Shown piece after piece: positions 6,387 through 13,014 of a stretch of 19,235 nt of DNA. The number at the start of each line of letters is the position of its first letter. The stretch's first letter is position 1. Origin of the DNA: CAZQLW01 sp964639875 (GTDB lineage Archaea; Nanobdellota; Nanobdellia; Woesearchaeales; GW2011-AR9); NCBI GenBank assembly GCA_964639875.1, contig CAZXEM010000017.1, positions 1-19,235 of the forward strand, written 5' to 3'. A program made the translations under genes and the position numbers. Under the pieces are notes generated by a model. It ran no database searches. It was given only the letters and a program-made list of their open reading frames with translations, and was not told where the DNA came from.

Positions 6387-7538
6387 ATGGTTCCTCGTGA
6401 TGTATTTGAACTGGAAACAGTAGTAAAATTCCTTGGTAAAGACGGTGATAGTGATATCACCGGAAGAAGAAGAGAAGATATTCTTAGAAGTTTAAGATAT
6501 AAAGCAAACCAAGTGGATAGTGCTAGTGAAGTTTTAGAACTTGTTTTAGATACTTTAAGTGAACGTGGTTATAAGGGAACAAGGATGTGGGCTAAAGACG
6601 GAGAGAAATATAAACTGGTAGCAGCCGCAGATGTTCCTCAAGTTTTGTTAGATAAAGAATTAGGTTTTGAAGTTAATAATGTTTTATTGGAAGAAATTTT
6701 TAAACGTGAAGGAGAACCAGCTTATTTTGAAGATACTACGCAAAGTAGTGCTTTAATGATTGGGCCAATTGATCCGTTGAACCATATTCTTGCAAGATAT
6801 CCTCGAGCTAACCACATGTTAACTTTTTCTTATTCAAGCTTTTCTAACAATTTAGCATTGAAAGATTTTAAAGGTTTAATGGTTGTAAATTATGATTTAG
6901 AAGATTTAAAAGATATTGAAGTTGACGAAACAGGAAAAGTTTCTAATAAAGAGAAAGAGTTTTTAGAAAAAATTGCTGAATGGGTTGTCGCTGATAAAGT
7001 TGTGAGGATGATGGAACTTAATCGGGAAGGAGTTTCTGGATTATATAACCAATTAAAATTTCATGGTGACTGGGATAGATACATGAACAGGTTTCATCTT
7101 ACTGGCGAAACTCAAGGTTTAATTAATATTGATTTAGATAATTTAAAAAAGCTTAATAGTAATTATGGTCATTTAGCGGGAGATAAAGTCCTTAGTGAAA
7201 TTGGAAAAATGTTAAGGGAAATGGAAAGTAAAGATGTTCGACCTTACCGGCAGGGTGGAGATGAATTTGCAATAATTATCCGTGGAGATTTAGAATGCGC
7301 TCGACAGTATGGAAACAAGTTGTTAGAAGAATTTAGAAACATTTGGGTTCCTGAAGGAGCAGATCCACGGACAGCAAGTATCGGGATTGCAATGACAGAA
7401 CAAGGAATTATGGATGGAGACGAATGGGCTCAACGAGCAGATGATGCCCTTTATGCTGCTAAATTCAAGGGAAGAAACCAAGTTTGTGTTCATGATGAAT
7501 ATGATCCTAAAATTCTTTTAAACCGCGATGAACTTTAA
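6387..7538 (+). CDS. GGDEF-domain protein with GAF-like sensor, putative diguanylate cyclase
   Basis: 383 aa. Residues 1-45 are a charged lead. About 45-205 looks like a GAF-type sensor domain, beginning with an ASEVLELVLDTLSERGYKGTRMW stretch. The GGDEF domain spans about 215-370. All active-site elements are present: the NIDLDNLKKLN metal/GTP block (Asp249, Asp251), YGHLAGD (260-266), GGDEF (290-294), SIGIA (331-335) and the ending ADDALYAAKFKGRN. The RxxD feedback site expected just before GGDEF is absent (SKDV there). Such enzymes make c-di-GMP from two GTP in bacteria. GGDEF proteins are uncommon in archaea, so the product here may differ. It is soluble, with no membrane helix. The 3' end overlaps a ZIP-gene vestige on the other strand. 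Confidence 0.9.
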   Translation: MVPRDVFELETVVKFLGKDGDSDITGRRREDILRSLRYKANQVDSASEVLELVLDTLSERGYKGTRMWAKDGEKYKLVAAADVPQVLLDKELGFEVNNVLLEEIFKREGEPAYFEDTTQSSALMIGPIDPLNHILARYPRANHMLTFSYSSFSNNLALKDFKGLMVVNYDLEDLKDIEVDETGKVSNKEKEFLEKIAEWVVADKVVRMMELNREGVSGLYNQLKFHGDWDRYMNRFHLTGETQGLINIDLDNLKKLNSNYGHLAGDKVLSEIGKMLREMESKDVRPYRQGGDEFAIIIRGDLECARQYGNKLLEEFRNIWVPEGADPRTASIGIAMTEQGIMDGDEWAQRADDALYAAKFKGRNQVCVHDEYDPKILLNRDEL

Positions 7539-7573
7539 AATTACCATTAAGCCGATACCTAAAATCAAAGCAA
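7518..7573 (-). pseudogene. Vestige of ZIP transporter 3' end
   Basis: Read on the minus strand, this encodes ALILGIGLMVILKFIAV followed by a stop. The intact ZIP gene ends ALILGIGLMVVLKFIV followed by a stop. At DNA level, 7531-7573 matches 8175-8217 at 38 of 43 positions in the same orientation. The fragment overlaps the last codons of the GGDEF gene antisense. It is best explained as a leftover duplicate of the ZIP 3' end. Confidence 0.6.
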
Positions 7574-7582
7574 TATATTTAT
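7572..7582 (+). promoter_or_regulatory. TATA box of the MgsA-C-like gene
   Basis: AATATATTTAT, about 31 nt before the ATG at 7608. It immediately follows the ZIP vestige. Confidence 0.55.
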
Positions 7583-7607
7583 ATTGATTAAAAAATCTGG
7601 ACTTATT

Positions 7608-8168
7608 ATGGACTCTAAAATAAAATTTTCAGAACTTCGTACAATTTCAGACTATCCAGCAGACCAAGTAATTTCTGCTTTACAAAAAGAAATTCGTCAA
7701 GGTAACTTTGAAAATGCTTCTTTTTTTTGCATAGAATTATTAGAATCGGGAGAAATATTTGTCAATAAATTTTGGGAGAGAATGTTAGTGATTGTTGTTG
7801 AAGATGTTTCTGATGTAGGGGCAATTAACGCTATCAGAAATCTTAAAACCGCTTATTTTGAATTAAAAGAAGCAAAAGTATGGGATAGAGATATGCAAGC
7901 TATTAAAGCAGTTCAAATTCTTTGTGAAGCAAAGAAAGATAGAATTGTTAGTGAAATCTATGATTATTTAAAGATTAAAAGAAAAGATGGATTAAAAATT
8001 GAAATCCCTGATTATGCTATTGATATGCATACGAAACAAGGTAAAGAAGAGGGAAAAGATCATTTACATTTTTTAGAAACCAGTGCGAAAATCAATAATG
8101 TTAAAGAAAATAAAAATATGAAATATTTGAATGAATTGATTGCACATGCTAAAAAGAATAAATCCTAA
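7608..8168 (+). CDS. Stand-alone domain resembling the C-terminus of RarA/MgsA (WRNIP1) ATPases
   Basis: About 186 aa from the ATG at 7608; the upstream in-frame TTG (7584) lies too close to the TATA box. The helical pattern follows the tetramerisation domain of RarA/MgsA: SALQKEIRQGNFENASFFCIELLESGE (compare the usual SALQKSIRG...AALYWLARMLEGGE), then RMLVIVVEDVSD (compare RLVRIAVEDIG), then QAIKAVQILCEAKKDRIVS (compare LAQAVVYLALAPKSN). A PDYAIDMHTKQGKEEGKDHLHFLE segment follows, a tail I associate with this domain type. No AAA+ ATPase part is present, so it may pair with a separate ATPase at stalled forks; that is inference. Its stop overlaps the convergent ZIP stop by 4 nt. Confidence 0.6.
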   Translation: MDSKIKFSELRTISDYPADQVISALQKEIRQGNFENASFFCIELLESGEIFVNKFWERMLVIVVEDVSDVGAINAIRNLKTAYFELKEAKVWDRDMQAIKAVQILCEAKKDRIVSEIYDYLKIKRKDGLKIEIPDYAIDMHTKQGKEEGKDHLHFLETSAKINNVKENKNMKYLNELIAHAKKNKS

Positions 8169-8905
8169 ACAATAAACTTCAACACGACCATTAAGCCGAT
8201 TCCTAAAATCAAAGCAAAGATGTGCCAGAAAGAATCTTTAGGACCGCACTCTTTATGTAATTCTGGAATTAAATCTGAACCGGCAATGTAAATGAATCCG
8301 CCAGCAGCGAAAGGAATTATTAAACTGATGAATGTTTCTGTAGCGAATAATAAACCTATGGCTGCGCCAATAATTGCTACTAACGCGGAAAGTAAATTGT
8401 AAAATAAAGCTTTAGATTTTTTTAATCCTGAATATAATAAAACTCCAAAATCACCAATCTCTTGTGGAACTTCGTGTAAAATAACGGCAATGGTAGTAGC
8501 TATACCTAAAGGAATACTGGCAATATAACTTACAGCAATAATTAATCCGTCAATAAAGTTATGGACACCATCTCCAACTAGATTCATAACCACTAAATGG
8601 TGTTTATGTCCCCCACATTCTGGATCGTGGCAGTGATGCCAGTGAACATACTTTTCAATTAGAAAGAATACTAAAATCCCTGCGAGAACAGATAAAGAAA
8701 CTGTTAATGTAAAGCCAGAAGTTTCTATCGCTTCCGGGAGTAAATGTAATAATGCACCACCAAACAATGAGCCGGCTGAAAGGCTTACTAGAAATAATAA
8801 AGTTTTTTTTAACGTTCTTTTTTGTAATAAAAAGAATAATATACCCAGTAATGATATTAGAGAAACAATAATTACAGATACAATTGTATATAAGATCACG
8901 CTCAT
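8165..8905 (-). CDS. ZIP-family divalent metal transporter
   Basis: 246 aa, about eight membrane helices, typical ZIP size. ZIP proteins bring Zn2+ or related ions into the cytoplasm. The conserved metal-path motifs are intact: HNFIDG (residues 115-120) in helix IV and HEVPQEIGD (144-152) in helix V. A His-rich loop (HWHHCHDPECGGHKHH, 88-103) before helix IV is a typical ZIP metal-sensing or capture loop. The N-terminal LPEAIE and C-terminal SDLIPELHKE motifs also fit. The start ATG is 28 nt after a TATA box, so the gene is probably leaderless. It is convergent with the MgsA-C-like gene, stops overlapping. The specific metal cannot be told from sequence. Confidence 0.93.
   Translation of the reverse strand: MSVILYTIVSVIIVSLISLLGILFFLLQKRTLKKTLLFLVSLSAGSLFGGALLHLLPEAIETSGFTLTVSLSVLAGILVFFLIEKYVHWHHCHDPECGGHKHHLVVMNLVGDGVHNFIDGLIIAVSYIASIPLGIATTIAVILHEVPQEIGDFGVLLYSGLKKSKALFYNLLSALVAIIGAAIGLLFATETFISLIIPFAAGGFIYIAGSDLIPELHKECGPKDSFWHIFALILGIGLMVVLKFIV
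8175..8217. repeat. Right copy of 43-bp direct repeat (left copy 7531-7573)
   Basis: 38 of 43 bases match the left copy, 644 nt away. This copy lies within the intact ZIP coding sequence. The two copies flank the MgsA-C-like gene. Confidence 0.75.
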
Positions 8906-8929
8906 TTTAAATTAAAGAAAAAAAAGAAA

Positions 8930-8937
8930 TATATAAA
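8930..8937 (-). promoter_or_regulatory. TATA box of the ZIP gene
   Basis: TTTATATA on the minus strand, about 28 nt before the ATG at 8905. Confidence 0.6.
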
Positions 8938-8960
8938 TGTTCCCTATGTGTTGGATTGCC

Positions 8961-9053
8961 TTAGTTACATGAGCACTACGCACGGCACCCATGATTTTTT
9001 CCTAAAATGCGGAAAAAATGTGCCTCCATTGGCGGTAGTGCTCCAGTAACTAA
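8961..9053. ncRNA. Long imperfect hairpin, candidate structured RNA or 3'-UTR element
   Basis: Four exact stem blocks stack in order: TTAGTTAC/GTAACTAA (8961-8968, 9046-9053), AGCACTAC/GTAGTGCT (8972-8979, 9035-9042), GGCAC/GTGCC (8984-8988, 9020-9024) and ATTTTTTCC/GGAAAAAAT (8994-9002, 9011-9019), about 30 bp in all, with an 8-nt terminal loop. It lies between the end of the three-gene membrane operon and the promoter of the ZIP gene. A 3'-UTR structure of that operon, a separate small RNA, or a palindromic repeat are all possible. The strand is not determined. Confidence 0.6.
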
Positions 9054-9058
9054 TAGTT

Positions 9059-9430
9059 CTAACCGAATAAAACCCATAATGTCCAGACAGATAATATTCC
9101 CCAAATTAAAAATACTGGAATTAACCTTTTTCTTTCTTTAAGAATTTCTTTTCCGAACTTTAAGTATAGTTTTGGAGACATTACTAAAACTAAAGCAAAA
9201 GTCATCATTCCAAACAACGATGCTACTATTAAAGTAACTGGCCCTAGGAGTAAACCTAAATAGATTCCTAACGCTAAAATAACAATACCTACAAAAACGC
9301 CGAGCAAAGTAATATGTTTGTGCATTCCTTCTAACATTTTTGCTAACCATTTTGGATTAAACAAAAACACTAACGCTTTTAATAAAGTTAAAATTGCAAT
9401 TACTAAAGCAATTATTTCCATTGGATTCAT
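9059..9430 (-). CDS. Small four-helix membrane protein, unknown function
   Basis: 123 aa with four predicted membrane helices: about 5-25 (MEIIALVIAILTLLKALVFL), 40-62, 64-86 and 104-122. A short amphipathic stretch (NPKWLAKMLEGMHKH) joins helices 1 and 2, and charged residues cluster in the loop KFGKEILKERKR. No known family is recognised. It is the last gene of a three-gene operon and is preceded by a GAGGT Shine-Dalgarno. Its stop lies 6 nt from the long hairpin at 8961-9053. Confidence 0.75.
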   Translation of the reverse strand: MNPMEIIALVIAILTLLKALVFLFNPKWLAKMLEGMHKHITLLGVFVGIVILALGIYLGLLLGPVTLIVASLFGMMTFALVLVMSPKLYLKFGKEILKERKRLIPVFLIWGILSVWTLWVLFG

Positions 9431-9448
9431 TTTATTCTACCTCTTTTT

Positions 9449-9649
9449 TTATTTTTTTAACATTGCCATCATTGGTTTAATAACAAAGACAACAAATATT
9501 ATTACATACCAATACCAAGCTAAATATGTTACTGTAATCCAATATTTAGCAATCAAAAAAGCTAATGCAAACATTGCAATTTCGTCTGAAGCCACATCTA
9601 ATAAAGTGAACCTTTTCTTTTTATAATTAAATAATTGTACTAGTCCCAT
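9449..9649 (-). CDS. Small two-helix membrane protein, unknown function
   Basis: 66 aa. A short cytoplasmic-looking start (QLFNYKKKRF) precedes two hydrophobic segments, about residues 20-35 and 40-62 (TYLAWYWYVIIFVVFVI). It has an AGAGGT Shine-Dalgarno upstream and sits between two other small membrane genes with short gaps (6 nt before, 18 nt after). The family is not recognised. Confidence 0.65.
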   Translation of the reverse strand: MGLVQLFNYKKKRFTLLDVASDEIAMFALAFLIAKYWITVTYLAWYWYVIIFVVFVIKPMMAMLKK

Positions 9650-9655
9650 TTTGAT

Positions 9656-9904
9656 TTACCTCTTTTTCTTTTTTCCTGCTTTCTTACCAACAACGATCCA
9701 TTTGTAAGTCCACCAAAATATTGCTGAAACAACAAAAGCGGCAACCGCAACGTACAATATTTTTAATAAACCCCAGCCGACCATCCAATGTCCACCTTTT
9801 GCTCCATAAAAACCACAACTACCAGTTTTGTTCTTAAGACCTTCAGCGAGAACTAATGGTAAAGCTGAAACTGTTGAGAGAACACTTGTTACTATTTTCT
9901 TCAT
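9656..9904 (-). CDS. Small membrane protein with N-terminal signal segment
   Basis: 82 aa. It begins MKKIVTSVLSTVSALPLVLA, which looks like a signal peptide or first helix. A Gly-rich external stretch with one Cys (GSCGFYGAKGGHW) follows, then a membrane helix (LLKILYVAVAAFVVSAIFWW) and a strongly basic tail (KKAGKKKKR) expected inside the cell. It is the first gene of the operon, with Shine-Dalgarno AGAGGTGA and a TATA-like box at 9944-9952. The family is not recognised. With its two neighbours it may form a small membrane complex (inference). Confidence 0.7.
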   Translation of the reverse strand: MKKIVTSVLSTVSALPLVLAEGLKNKTGSCGFYGAKGGHWMVGWGLLKILYVAVAAFVVSAIFWWTYKWIVVGKKAGKKKKR

Positions 9905-9943
9905 TATAATTCACCTCTTTAGTGTTATTAGAATCATTTAGAA

Positions 9944-9952
9944 GTATTTAAT
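9944..9952 (-). promoter_or_regulatory. TATA-like box of the three-gene membrane operon
   Basis: ATTAAATAC on the minus strand, about 45 nt before the ATG at 9904. The predicted leader of about 20 nt contains the Shine-Dalgarno (CACCTCT on the plus strand, 9912-9918). Confidence 0.5.
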
Positions 9953-9975
9953 AGTTTCCTAATCAAGCTGTAAAT

Positions 9976-10167
9976 TTAAATAAAATCAAATTCCAACTTA
10001 GAATAATCAAGCAATACAGTACTCTTAGTAACCAAACCACCCTGCAACTCTTTCAACAGATCAAACAATGTAGAGATTGGGATATTATTTTTCTTACTAA
10101 TACTTGTAAGCTTTTCTCTAGAGTTCTCTCTAAGATGTGTTAAAAGTTGTAAAGTTTTCGGATTCAT
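9976..10167 (-). CDS. Mini winged-helix (Lrp/AsnC N-terminus-like) regulator
   Basis: 63 aa. The pattern LLTHLRENSREKLTSISKK, then NIPISTLFDLLKEL, then LLDYSKLEF follows the DNA-binding half of Lrp/AsnC regulators; the ligand-binding half is absent. Short stand-alone versions occur in DPANN genomes, so it need not be a truncation. Its ATG shares one base with the stop of the flavin-reductase-like gene (TAATG), making it the last gene of the four-gene operon. It probably regulates that operon (inference). Confidence 0.7.
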   Translation of the reverse strand: MNPKTLQLLTHLRENSREKLTSISKKNNIPISTLFDLLKELQGGLVTKSTVLLDYSKLEFDFI

Positions 10168-10736
10168 TATCTATCAATAAGAGCACCATAGTCACAAATT
10201 TTTTGATTTTCTTTGAAAGCAGTTCCAATCTTTTTCCCAATAACATGATAATCCAAAAATGTTGTTAAAACAAAATCTAATCTTTTGTTTAAACAATCAC
10301 CATGTAAAGCTACAACTTCTCCTACAAACAAATCATGACTTGGTAAATTAATTATCTTAGTGACTTTACATTCAATATTAATAGGGCATTCTTTTATTAA
10401 TGGGGGTTTTACTTTATTAGATTTTACAGAGGTCAAATTAGTATTCTTAAATTTATTTACGTCTTTTCCTGAAAATGTACCACAATAATCTATTTTTGAT
10501 AATATCTCTAATGTTGGAACATTGACAACAAATTCTCCTGAATCTTTAATTATTTTATTTGAATACTTTTCTGGCCTAATTGCAATTGCAATCATCGGTG
10601 GATCTTCGTTGACTCCAGTAACATAGGTAATAGTTATTATATTTGGGTTTCCATTTCCATCAACTGAAGTAACTAAAGTTACAGGTAATGGAAAAGTTTT
10701 CATTGTTGCTTCTTTGATTTGAGTTTTAGTTTTCAT
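10167..10736 (-). CDS. Flavin-reductase-like FMN-binding split-barrel protein
   Basis: 189 aa, usual length for the flavin reductase-like (flavoredoxin) family. The N-terminal FPLPVTLVTSVDGNGNPNIITITYVTGVNEDPPMIAIAI pattern is the FMN-binding part of the fold, followed by the typical TGEFVVN-like block (DSGEFVVNVP) and the SGKDVNKF segment. It should bind FMN and either supply reduced flavin or act as an electron carrier. The ATG overlaps the TGA of the radical SAM gene (ATGA). A role as reductant for that enzyme's Fe-S clusters is plausible but inferred. Confidence 0.85.
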   Translation of the reverse strand: MKTKTQIKEATMKTFPLPVTLVTSVDGNGNPNIITITYVTGVNEDPPMIAIAIRPEKYSNKIIKDSGEFVVNVPTLEILSKIDYCGTFSGKDVNKFKNTNLTSVKSNKVKPPLIKECPINIECKVTKIINLPSHDLFVGEVVALHGDCLNKRLDFVLTTFLDYHVIGKKIGTAFKENQKICDYGALIDR

Positions 10737-12016
10737 TTTTTTATAAAGCCAATATTTTTTGGTTCATGTATGAAACGACTAGAAATAGAAGAATAATCTT
10801 CAAATAATTCTCGGCCAAAGTATCTTCTAGTGTTACCTATTAGGGTGCGATCTCTATTAAAAGCGCCTTTGTCTTTACCTCCCCCAACAACAGTAATACC
10901 GCACCCGTTATCATTTTCCATTGCACATCCAGAACAACTTTTTGGAATTATATCATTAATTTCAAGAGGATTTTTCTTTGCTTTTTCATATAATTGTGGG
11001 CATTGTACAGCACTAGCATTAAAACAATTAGTTAAATAATAAGCATCGCCCCTACAACCGCCAGTACAATCTACTATATAATCACACTCACTACAATGTC
11101 CTTCAATTCTATCTTCAGGAAATTGAAAAAACTTCCTTTGATCTGATTTTAATATGTCAAACAATTTATCACCATTCATAATATTGCCTAATACATACTG
11201 CTGACCAACACAAGGGATAACATCTCCATTAATTAAAACATGAATCCCTGTTTCAGGCATATGACACACTTTCCCATATGCTTGAGGTGTTAAAATCTTA
11301 GCAGCTAAATGAGGATACTTAGCTTTATCTATCTCTTGAAGTTTTCTGTAAACAGTTAGCAGTTCTTGAAGGGTAATATCTAAATGATTTCCTCTTGGAA
11401 AGTTTTCGCTAGCCTTTGTACATTCAATAACTTGTTCAAAACCGTGTTCTCTAGCATATTCAAATACTTTAAAGAGTTGTTCACTTTCAACAACAGGTCT
11501 AGTAATACAACATTGAACTGCTACTTTACTAGAATCAAAATATTTTTCTATATTTTCAAATGCTTTATTAACTTTAGGTAATGTGTTTGGAATCCCCATC
11601 AATTGATCTTGGATTTTTACTTCTTCATTACCATCTCCTATAACATGTCTTTGTACAGCAACAAAAACTCCCCTCTCTGCAATTTCTTGACAAAAAGTTT
11701 CATCTGCTAGTTTAAGCCCATTAGTTACCAATATCAAAGGGTCAAACTTATCTTTGGCAACCGCATAATCTATAAAATTAAATATCTCTTGGTGTAAAGC
11801 CGGTTCGCCGCCCAACAAATATAATTCTTGAAAATTATTATTTGTAGCTTCATCAACTATTTTCTTAAACAAATCAAAAGAAATTTCATTGACTCCCTCC
11901 CGTATTTCTTCATAAAAACAAGTAGGGCATTGAGCTTGACATTTTTGTGTTACGTCAATACCAACTCCAACATTTTTTTTATCTTTTAAATCTAATCCTA
12001 CTTCTCTAAACGGCAT
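10733..12016 (-). CDS. Radical SAM enzyme with SPASM-type auxiliary Fe-S domain
   Basis: 427 aa. The SAM-cluster motif CxxxCxxC is at Cys26, Cys30 and Cys33, with GGEPALH (69-75) next. The C-terminal half has the SPASM arrangement: Cys251, GIHVLINGDVIPC (Cys269), then CSEC (308, 311), Cys317, Cys321 and Cys339, ligands for two auxiliary 4Fe-4S clusters. Such enzymes modify peptides, proteins or small molecules. After SPASM there is a further CxxC (361, 364) with a third Cys at 372 and the sequence GCGITVVGGG, an extra tail with no assigned role. A GGAGGT Shine-Dalgarno (12025-12030) fixes the start; it overlaps the BtpA-like gene by 11 nt. No precursor peptide gene is obvious nearby. Confidence 0.88.
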   Translation of the reverse strand: MPFREVGLDLKDKKNVGVGIDVTQKCQAQCPTCFYEEIREGVNEISFDLFKKIVDEATNNNFQELYLLGGEPALHQEIFNFIDYAVAKDKFDPLILVTNGLKLADETFCQEIAERGVFVAVQRHVIGDGNEEVKIQDQLMGIPNTLPKVNKAFENIEKYFDSSKVAVQCCITRPVVESEQLFKVFEYAREHGFEQVIECTKASENFPRGNHLDITLQELLTVYRKLQEIDKAKYPHLAAKILTPQAYGKVCHMPETGIHVLINGDVIPCVGQQYVLGNIMNGDKLFDILKSDQRKFFQFPEDRIEGHCSECDYIVDCTGGCRGDAYYLTNCFNASAVQCPQLYEKAKKNPLEINDIIPKSCSGCAMENDNGCGITVVGGGKDKGAFNRDRTLIGNTRRYFGRELFEDYSSISSRFIHEPKNIGFIKK

Positions 12017-12806
12017 TTTTCACAACCTCCATAAATTCACGTACTTTCTGCGAATCAATTTCTTGGTGATATGGTTTAATGTTTACTTCTCCTTCTATAG
12101 CATCACCTTTTTTCAAAGAAGTACTCACAATTACTCCATTAGAATAACAAAATAAACTCTTAATATTTTCTGCTGTTGCACCACTTCCAATAATAATAGG
12201 AATATTGGTTAAAGAATTAGTTTCTTTTAATTCATATAATTTAGGTGGATCCCCCGTAATTCTACCCGTAACAATTAATCCGTCGGCACCTTGAGCTATA
12301 GCTTCTAAAGCCGATTCCTCAATTGTTTTTTCTTTATCAATCATTTCTGCATGCTTAACTTGAATATCAGCATAGATTTTGACATCTTCAGCACCAAGAT
12401 TTTTTCTAGTTTCTATAACGTCTTTAGAGTCTGAATAAATTTCTCCATAACTTGTTCGAATGTCATCAACAAATGCAGGAACCCTAACAAAATCACCACC
12501 TGTTTCATGAGCAATCTTTAATGCAGATTTATAATCATTAAACAAAACACTAATACCAAAAGATAATTCGGAATCTTTCATTAAGTCCTTGACTAAATAA
12601 GTCATCATTTCAACTGCTTCTTTAGTTTCATCAGTTGTCTGGTGTGGAAAATTATAATTGTTTTCTAGTATCAACGCACCTATTCCACCTTCTTCAAATG
12701 CTTTCAAATCTATTTTTGCTTTTTCAAGTATTTTATCGTAATTTTCAAACCCTTTATACCCAATCATTGGTGAAAAGTGTAAAGCCCCTATAACATAATT
12801 TTTCAT
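12006..12806 (-). CDS. BtpA/SgcQ-family TIM-barrel protein
   Basis: 266 aa, normal for the family. The N-terminal GALHFSPMIG (7-16) corresponds to the family's G(V/A)(I/L)H(L)xPLPG signature. GGIGALILENN, GISVLFNDYKSALKIA, GGDFVRVPAF, GADGLIVTGRITGDPP and PIIIGSGATAENI follow in barrel order; the last resembles a phosphate-binding loop. BtpA is known for photosystem I assembly in cyanobacteria and SgcQ sits in a sugar operon; the reaction is unknown. It is first in the four-gene operon, with a GGAGG Shine-Dalgarno at 12814-12818 (minus strand). Its link to the radical SAM enzyme suggests it makes or handles a phosphorylated or anionic metabolite (inference). Confidence 0.85.
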   Translation of the reverse strand: MKNYVIGALHFSPMIGYKGFENYDKILEKAKIDLKAFEEGGIGALILENNYNFPHQTTDETKEAVEMMTYLVKDLMKDSELSFGISVLFNDYKSALKIAHETGGDFVRVPAFVDDIRTSYGEIYSDSKDVIETRKNLGAEDVKIYADIQVKHAEMIDKEKTIEESALEAIAQGADGLIVTGRITGDPPKLYELKETNSLTNIPIIIGSGATAENIKSLFCYSNGVIVSTSLKKGDAIEGEVNIKPYHQEIDSQKVREFMEVVKNAV

Positions 12807-12813
12807 TTTATTT

Positions 12814-12818
12814 CCTCC
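12814..12818 (-). promoter_or_regulatory. Shine-Dalgarno of the four-gene operon
   Basis: GGAGG on the minus strand, 7 nt before the ATG at 12806. The TATA-like run at 12824-12832 seems too close for a leadered message; a weaker TTTAAAAT near 12850 may be the true promoter. Confidence 0.65.
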
Positions 12819-12980
12819 GAGTTATTTATATAAGTTTTATTTTTATTATTTTAAATTAAAAAGATAGAATTCTAACGCCAACTATCAAAGAAAAATTCAG
12901 TACTTACTTTAGTTTGTTGGTCGCATTTCATCTAGTTTAGAAACAGGTACTTCTACTTAAATTTAATGGCACAAATGGAA

Positions 12981-12992
12981 ATATTTATAAAG
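12981..12992 (+). promoter_or_regulatory. TATA box of the ACT-like regulator gene
   Basis: ATATTTATAAAG is centred about 28 nt before the ATG at 13015. The rest of the spacer from 12840 to 12980 shows no clear structure. Confidence 0.6.
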
Positions 12993-13014
12993 ATTAGGCC
13001 CATATTTGATTAAA

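Noticed and set aside
7584..7607. Upstream TTG start extending the MgsA-C-like protein by eight residues.
   Set aside because: It lies too close to the TATA box to be within the transcript.
9318..9626. Plus-strand open frame of 102 codons across two small membrane genes.
   Set aside because: It is the complement of hydrophobic coding sequence; the minus-strand genes have Shine-Dalgarno sites and sensible topology.
12840..12980. Spacer between divergent operons checked for small RNA or tRNA.
   Set aside because: No convincing stem structure or conserved RNA motif; only the TATA box at its end is supported.
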